Shown here piece by piece: positions 57,774 through 64,000 of a stretch of 64,000 nucleotides of DNA. Made by a program: the position numbers and the translations under genes. The notes under the pieces are model-generated. The model was not told the origin of the DNA, did no database searches, and saw nothing but the letters and a program-made list of their open reading frames with translations. The stretch is taken from the NCBI GenBank assembly GCA_951799445.1, contig OX637296.1:6138001-6202000 (forward strand). The letters run 5' to 3'. Origin of the DNA: Pseudisothecium myosuroides (taxonomy: Eukaryota; Streptophyta; Bryopsida; Hypnales; Lembophyllaceae). Each line of letters begins with the position of its first letter. Position 1 is the stretch's first letter.

Positions 57774-60700
57774 TCAGACAAGTGTGATCTCAAGCACTCC
57801 CTTGTCCGAAGTGATGCATCTGCTCTCCTCTCTTGTTGCTGACGCGGTGGAATACATGGAGTTGGGATTGGTACTAGTCCAAGAGAAGTCATCGTGAAGT
57901 GCGCTTCTCGGAATGTAGTCAAATTGGGGTTTAGAGAGAGGCACTTCAGGAAGGTGGACATTGCCATTGAGGATGAGGAGCACTTGGCGCATCGAGGGTC
58001 GCATGGTAGGACTGGGGTGAGAGCACAGAAGCCCTAAGCAAAGCACTTTGGTCATTTCATGGGCATTGTACACCCCAGCAAGGCACGCATCTGCCGCTTC
58101 AAGAATGCTTGAGTTGCCCCACAGTTGCCACACCTGCTCCACCAATAGCTTCCCCTCCTCGTGTTCATGGTAGATGGGTTTCTTTCCACACGCCACTTCC
58201 AGCAAGAAAGCCCCAAAGCTATACACGTCTGTCTGCTCTGTTTGTTTTCCTGTCATCCCCAATTTGACTACCATCATGAGTCCAAGAAAGTCTACAAATC
58301 AGATTGAATCTGTCTCCAAGTTTCATTCAGTTTCCAAGTAGTACACCGTCCATTTGTAAGTCGGAACTCACTGACACTTATCAAGGTTCAAAATGCTTGC
58401 CAGTGAGGCACCTTTTGTCACATAGTACAATTGTCAGCATGCAGACAAAGGTTTTCCAGGGACCAAGAAATAGTGATTACATATAGAAACTAGAAATCTA
58501 GCTTGACAGCCAAATGAAATCCCAACCAGGTGATTGTATAACAAAATGCAAAGGGGTTGCAACGCCGATAGGATCAACTTCCCAACCACAAGAAGCTAAC
58601 ACTGAATAACCCTAATCAGATGCAGTAATCAACACTGATTGTCGGTGTGCATCTGGCTGCTTGACGGTGTTTCATGCATGAGCAGGATAGTTTGTTTGTA
58701 ACTTCACGATATTCATCCACAAAGGCAACAGTTGTATGAGTTTTCTGCCAGGGACAAATTTGGTTACGTCTTGTAAGGGCATCGTCAATGCAAAACTGAA
58801 TTTGGCACACCAAATACATATTTAACTTTTCACTATTTTGCACTTAGAAGTTGAAATTTCAATCATTGGAAGTGCATTTAAAAGTACTTTGGATAGTTCC
58901 GAGAAAAACTCAAATGTAGACATTAGACAAAGAAATTAAACCACTTCATAAACTAGCTTAAAGACAAAAATTATAGTGGTATTGGCAAATTACGGATACC
59001 TATGCACTTTGCACTCCAAATTGGTGCAAATTGGTGCAATTTGGAGTGAAATGTGCATAGGTATCCGGAATTTGCCAATACCACTATAATTTTTGTCTTT
59101 AAGCTAGCTTATGAAGTGGTTTAATTTCTTTGTCTAATGTCTACATTTGAGTTTTTCTTGGAACTATCCAAAGTACTTTTAAATGCACTTCCAATGAATA
59201 AAGATTCAAGTTTTAATTATAAACCAATCAAAAGTTAGAAAAGTTCATTTGGAGGGCCACATTCTAATCTGCATTGGAGAAGCTCTAACCCTCTTGCCAC
59301 CTCCTTGCAGTTCAAGCGTTACCTAGTTTATAATTGATAGTTGTTAGTATAGGACGACCTTCATGGAGAACCATTCCAGACATACACATGCAAAGCCTTG
59401 GAAAAATGTTACACATCTAGTACCCATGGTGCTCATGGTTTCCTTCCTATACCAAAAACAAACATTACCTTTAATTGAAAGCAAAAGAAGGGTTACCTGT
59501 GTGGAACAATTCTGGGGCAAAGTAACCAAAGGTGCCTGCTACATTGGTACTCTCTGGGATCAACAAGCTATGGTTGTAAGAGCGGGCTAGGCCAAAGTCC
59601 CCCAATCGTGCATTAAATTTGGCATCCAACATCACATTGGCTGCCTTTACATCACGGTGGATGATGCGCTCTTCACACTCCGTGTGTAGATACACTAGAG
59701 CCGTGGCTACATCCACTACGACTTTGAACCTACAAAAATGCAAACATTCTTTTAGTTTTCATCCTTATAGAACTTCATAAATTGTGTTGGGGCATTCAAG
59801 AACTTCTACACCACAATCCCATGTACGTCAACCATTCATCTAGTCTATAACTAATCCACTCTTTCCAAACTACATTCTTTATACCTATTCCAATGCATGA
59901 TTTCTCAACACCTTCTTTGCACACTCATTCAATCTCCCAAGATCCTAAACATCTTCAAAAATATTCCATTATCCAACTCAAAGGGCAAAGGGTGTGGGAG
60001 TGGCAAACATACATATAGCCAATGCCTCTCGTGTGACTCAACATGTATACTACCTAGGCTTGAAAAATTCAAATCAATCTCTTTTTGAAACACATCCTTG
60101 ATTAGAATGGACTAGGTAATGAAGAAGTAAAGCTTCCTTGAGAGAAATAACATGATGAGCCTCAAGAGAGGCAAGGGATGTTATTTATCATAGTGAGACT
60201 TTTCTTTTGCAATACTAAATATAACCTCAATGTTGGATGGTTGAATCTTGATCAACCATGCTCAATCAAGGGTCTACAAAGAAGGTCATCATAATGGTAA
60301 AGCAACCCCACGTTATGGAAAAGAACATGCCTCCCATCATGCAAAGAGACGCTCCCATCTGTTTAGAAATTAGTTGTATTGAGGTTATGGTATCCTACCT
60401 CTTCTCCCAAGGGAACCCAGTGACCTCATCCTCTACAATGTCCAATTTGTCTAGCCCTTGTGCTTCTCCACATGCATTAGGCAAAATCTCGGTTGCTATA
60501 GCAGTGGACTTGAACAAATGCTTGTCGAGACTGCCTTGAGGCATGTAGTCATACACCAGAAGAAGCTCACCTCGCTTATGGCACCAACCTTGCAAACGCA
60601 CCAAATTGCGGTGACGAATTTTGCCAATGATCATCACCTCCGCCAAAAACTCACGCTCACCTTGATTGGACTCAGGTGCCACACGCTTGACAGCCACGTA

Positions 60701-61883
60701 CTGTTGGTTGCCAGGCAAGAAGCCTTTGTACACACTTCCGAAGCCTCCTCGCCCGAGTGCTTGCTTGGGGTCGAAGTTCTTCGTGGCCATGGCCAGTTCC
60801 GGTGTGCGGATCCACCTCTCCCAGGTCATTGGCGTCAATGTTGAACCTCCATCCACGCCTCTCCACCCACTGACGGTAGTACTTGTACAGGCCGTAAATG
60901 GCAGCCATAGCGGTGAGAGGCAGCAGAATCGACATCAGCTTTACTTCAAATGGGTGCGACTCGATGAAAGTGAGTTTAAATTTATTGCATGGGTACTCGA
61001 AACTGGGAGCAGCAGGCGAGGTGGAATTCGACGTCCTCAGACTCCAAAGATAAATATACAAGTAAGGCATTTCGAATTGCGAAGAAGTGATTGACGAAGT
61101 GAAGCCGACGTACATATGTTCATTGAGCACTTTGGAAAGATCGACCTGGTAACTCAAGGAATTATAAGGTATCTCAATGGTGTCATTGGTGTCATCAGAC
61201 CTCACCATTGATGGTCCTGGACGCTGGTCATGGCTCAGAGGACATTCAAGCCGACTAATGTCCGCCGTGCTAACATTCAGAATCTGCAACGAAGCATCAT
61301 AATCGATCCATACTTGCAGCAGCAAAAATCCAAGGTCTTCTGGTCCCTGTAAACGAACCCAACTGCTCGAATTCATGCTGTTCACGTCGATGCCGATGTG
61401 AAACCCGTCCCCCGGGTCTGAAAACTGGGGGCTGTTTCGGAAGTCAAATTCGACTGCAAAAGTGTGCGATTGAGGGTCGCCATTGGACGTGGCGTTGAGC
61501 AGGCCCAGGTAGCCTCCGGCGCTCCCAAGGGATGCGTTCAGGTCGGGAAGCATGGCAAAGGTGAACCCTTCCAGAAGGTTGAGCTCGGATCCTCCATAGC
61601 CAATCTGCCTCGAAGCTAGCGCGGCGCCAAGCTCGATAAAGGCTACGAAGTTCGTGCTGAAGGAGAACACGGAGCCAGTGGGGTTCTCCTTAAGCCGGAT
61701 CTTTTCTTCATAGAAACACCTGTGCGAAGGCTCTTGCCAATAACTCATGAAGCAATTTGGAATACTTGTCAAATTGACGAAGGGTTCAGATGTCTGAGCA
61801 GAGTTGGCAACGTAGCTTTCTCGGAGCACCATTACAACACAAACCAGCAGCACACGACTCACGTGTTGGACGAGGAGCGCCAT
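57774..61883 (-). pseudogene. L-type lectin receptor kinase, frameshifted (copy 2)
   Basis: Exons equivalent to copy 1 are 61883-60399, 59729-59497 (233 nt) and 58249-57774 (476 nt), with intact GT-AG signals. Exon 1 is 23 nt shorter than in copy 1. Part of the loss is in frame in the ectodomain. The other part is a net 11-nt deletion at about 60800-60801, just after GEVDPH, where copy 1 has KFTYKEL. It shifts the frame between the membrane span and the kinase. The lectin domain and membrane span remain open (403-residue frame ending in junk), and the kinase half stays intact in its own frame ([41 protein letters not shown]). It could still make a secreted or membrane-anchored lectin lacking the kinase. 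Otherwise a young pseudogene. Confidence 0.88.
58868..59192. repeat. Near-perfect 140-bp hairpin in intron 2, copy 2
   Basis: Arms 58868-59007 and 59053-59192 are reverse complements with about three mismatches, around a 45-base loop that itself pairs (ACTCCAAATTG/CAATTTGGAGT). It lies in the intron between the DFG exon and the last exon. The copy 1 equivalent (27306-27634) is much more diverged. The transcript could fold into long double-stranded RNA. Confidence 0.9.
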
Positions 61884-62163
61884 GAATCTGTCTTACACCT
61901 TGCTATATACTAGCGGCCTCATCGAGCATTCAACTCGCACCCGAATGAACTTGGGTAGGCGGCACAACTGGTTCAATTTCATTCGTCACTACCGACAAGG
62001 TGCTCTAACTACTGGAACACAGACCGGAACCCCCCTCACTATGATCGGAGTGCACGCTAGAACATGCACAGCAGCATCATGAACGGAAATATCACAGTTG
62101 CTCAATTAAACCATCTGCTCTCTGCTCTCGTGACGCTCTACACGGACATGAATATGATGAGCA

Positions 62164-62183
62164 AACACACACACACACATAAA

Positions 62184-62214
<31 letters not shown>

Positions 62215-62219
62215 TTTTT
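62164..62219. repeat. Compound CA/TA/T microsatellite
   Basis: (CA)n then (TA)n then a T-run, at the position of the (AT)n array in copy 1. Confidence 0.9.
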
Positions 62220-62646
62220 CCAAGCACCTCACTATGTTGTGGTTCACCAGCAATAAGAGAATGCATCCTTTGTGGGATCATAAAAGCTAGGGCCGGGTTG
62301 CTTTCGCTCCGCGTTGTGTCCTCTGTCAGTCTTCTGCTGATTTTCCTTCCGGGATCCCTCGTTGAAGTTTTGGCTCAGGAAGTTTGTCTTCCAGCGGATT
62401 TGGGGTCAACATACTGGCGGTATGAGGAGAGGGAGATAAGGGCCTCCTTACATGTATTGGTGGGTGGGTGCATTCACCAATATCGGGATATAGAAAGCAC
62501 TTTTATGTTTCTTCTAGAGTGTGGAATGCATTGACATGGGTGAAACTCAAATTTCCTACTTCTGTACTCACTGAGCATTGGTGGAATTGTTTTTATCTTT
62601 TAGTACTTTTTCTGTCCATTGACCTTCACATGTAAACCCACCCTAA

Positions 62647-62728
62647 GATAGGTACACTTAGAAGCGACACTCACCTAATTGCACCATGTATGTGCAATTG
62701 TGAGTGTCACTTTGGGTGTGCCTACGTT
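62647..62728. mobile_element. Small TIR element related to 31408-31531
   Basis: Starts TAGGTACACTTAGAAGCGAC and ends TGTCACTTTGGGTGTGCCTA, imperfect inverted repeats, about 80 bp. Confidence 0.6.
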
Positions 62729-62893
62729 ATTTGAGTTTGTGGTGTAATTGTCTAGTATAAACTCAAAGTCTATTTATTTTTGGTCTACTTAAAAAATAAT
62801 GTTATATTGTATGTTGTTCTAATAATTGTAGAGAGAGAAAAAAAAGGCTCCAATCTATTTTTGAAGATTGATGTAAATTAAGTGTTTGTTTAT

Positions 62894-63635
62894 GGGTAGT
62901 TGCAAGAAACACTTCACGTTTTCCGTCAAAACTGTGTTTTCTGGCCATAGGACTGGCAATACTATGCAATATTACCAATACTATGTATTAGCAAAGCCCC
63001 AACAAATCTAAACCGTCGATGATTCAAGGCTCTTACAGATTTGGACCATCGATTTAGTACTATGCAATACTATAAACTACTATGGAGTACTATAGAAGCC
63101 ACAAGCATCAGAAAAGGGGTCTGTGGAGTTTTTCATTTTTAGTAATTAAAAAAAATTCAAATAATTTCCATTAAAAAATTCATTTTGCTAAAAAAGATTG
63201 TGCTTGTATTGCACCAAAAAAATTCATGAACTAAATGTTTTTCCTCTTTGTAGCTTTTGCGCAAAGGAAGGTCACTTTGACCCCATGTGTACAACCGATA
63301 TGTTGCTATTTTCATAAAAACTCATTGTCAACCCTTTTAATATTAGTAGACCTCCAGCATGTTCAATTTGTGGCTTCAAATTTGCATTTTTGGGTAAAAA
63401 ATAGGACTAAACCCCCCCAAAATGGCCAAGGTAGATATCCAATCAAGGGCAGATTAAAAACAGTAAACTAATTTGAAAAAATTTGAAAAAATCACTCAAT
63501 GTTTGCAACTATTGCATCTACCTTCATTCCAAATTTCATGCCAAATGGACAAACAATGCAAAAGTGATGAGCAAAAAACCACCTATCCGGGGACAAGGGG
63601 ACAAAAAATAGGACAAGTATTTCTTGCAATCACCC
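62894..63635. mobile_element. GGGTGATTGCAAG-family TIR element, copy-2 only
   Basis: Starts GGGTAGTTGCAAGAAACAC and ends GTATTTCTTGCAATCACCC, flanked by TTAT and TCAT. Copy 1 shows the empty site with a single TCAT near 31844, so it inserted after the duplication. Non-coding. Confidence 0.82.
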
Positions 63636-63639
63636 TCAT

Positions 63640-64000
63640 CTTGGGTCCTACACATTTGAATTAATCGTGAAGAGATCCAATATGCGGTTTGCTCTTACAA
63701 GCTAATTTTGAAATATGGTCCCCACATTAAATGCACCACTTGATCTTGAGTTAAGCTCTAAATTCAAGATTGTCATCTGGAATTACAATCCTTTATTTTA
63801 CATGTCGCGTGTTTGTGAGTTTTCATTGGTAAAAACAAAACAAGAGACAAAAGTCAAAAAAGCTCCATTTTAGACCCCAAAGGAATTAGATTCCTAGTTC
63901 TTTGTTTTTTGATGTTCCAAGGGAAAGGAATCCCAGTTTGGAAGAATGCTCACATATGAGCATAAATTCTTTGAGCCCATGACTCTAGGAGCCTTTATTA
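63640..64000. other. Duplicated spacer, end of copy 2
   Basis: Matches about 31850-32150 to near 63930. The last bases diverge, marking the end of the duplicated block. No gene seen. Confidence 0.5.

Larger units (their letters stand above)
33246..63950. repeat. Tandem segmental duplication, copy 2
   Basis: This is the second copy of the block that begins at 1846, in the same orientation and directly downstream, separated by two transposons (32168-32899 and 32970-33245). It lacks the Ty3 element and the 2.8-kb block of copy 1. It gains the 12.5-kb CACTA-like nest (39675-52206) and further small elements. Its lectin kinase copy is frameshifted. Divergence looks uneven: very low over the lectin exon and its upstream flank, higher in introns and kinase-coding DNA. 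Confidence 0.92.

Noticed and set aside
1..64000. CRISPR arrays, tRNA or rRNA genes, bacterial operons
   Set aside because: I found no regularly spaced short repeats with unique spacers and no recognisable tRNA or rRNA. Introns and plant transposons show eukaryotic nuclear DNA.

Overview
This is nuclear DNA of a land plant. It has intron-split L-type lectin receptor kinase genes, a Ty3 chromovirus, L1-type LINE and CACTA-like sequences, and AT-rich intergenic DNA full of small inverted-repeat transposons. Reverse transcriptases of the Penelope/rvt type are known from mosses, lycophytes and conifers rather than flowering plants, so a non-flowering plant is my best guess (inference, low confidence).

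The window is essentially two head-to-tail copies of one block of about 30 kb: copy 1 at roughly 1.85-32.15 kb and copy 2 at 33.25-63.95 kb. Each copy carries, on the minus strand, one lectin receptor kinase gene (copy 1 26278-30611, intact; copy 2 57774-61883, frameshifted). Downstream of it on that strand lie conserved scraps of another possible gene. The two copies differ mainly by private transposon insertions. Each copy therefore supplies the empty site for insertions in the other, which lets ends and target duplications be read directly.

Private to copy 1 are a Ty3/chromovirus with 531-bp LTRs and a stop-riddled pol (3451-10040), piggyBac-like TTAA elements, a tandem pair of CATTAG-ended elements (18696-19293), an inverted pair of elements with 4-bp duplications (20056-20940), and two unexplained blocks (21137-22472 and about 23231-26005). 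Private to copy 2 are more CATTAG and TTAA elements and a 12.5-kb CACTA-like element (39675-52206) that acts as a transposon nest.

The most unusual object sits in that nest at 40296-47273. It is a retroelement with two nearly identical direct repeats of about 1.39 kb, a polypurine tract just before the 3' repeat and a TATA box in the repeat. It has a gag-like RG-rich ORF1 (exon 41800-43449, probably spliced from a start inside the 5' repeat) and an intact ORF2 (43511-45658). ORF2 encodes a Penelope/rvt-type reverse transcriptase, not a Ty1/Ty3 one. I see no protease, RNase H, integrase or GIY-YIG domain. It lies inside a CATTAG-ended element with a probable 10-bp target duplication. LTR-like architecture around a Penelope/rvt-class RT, with a splice donor in the repeat, fits no family I know and is the leading candidate for an undescribed system.
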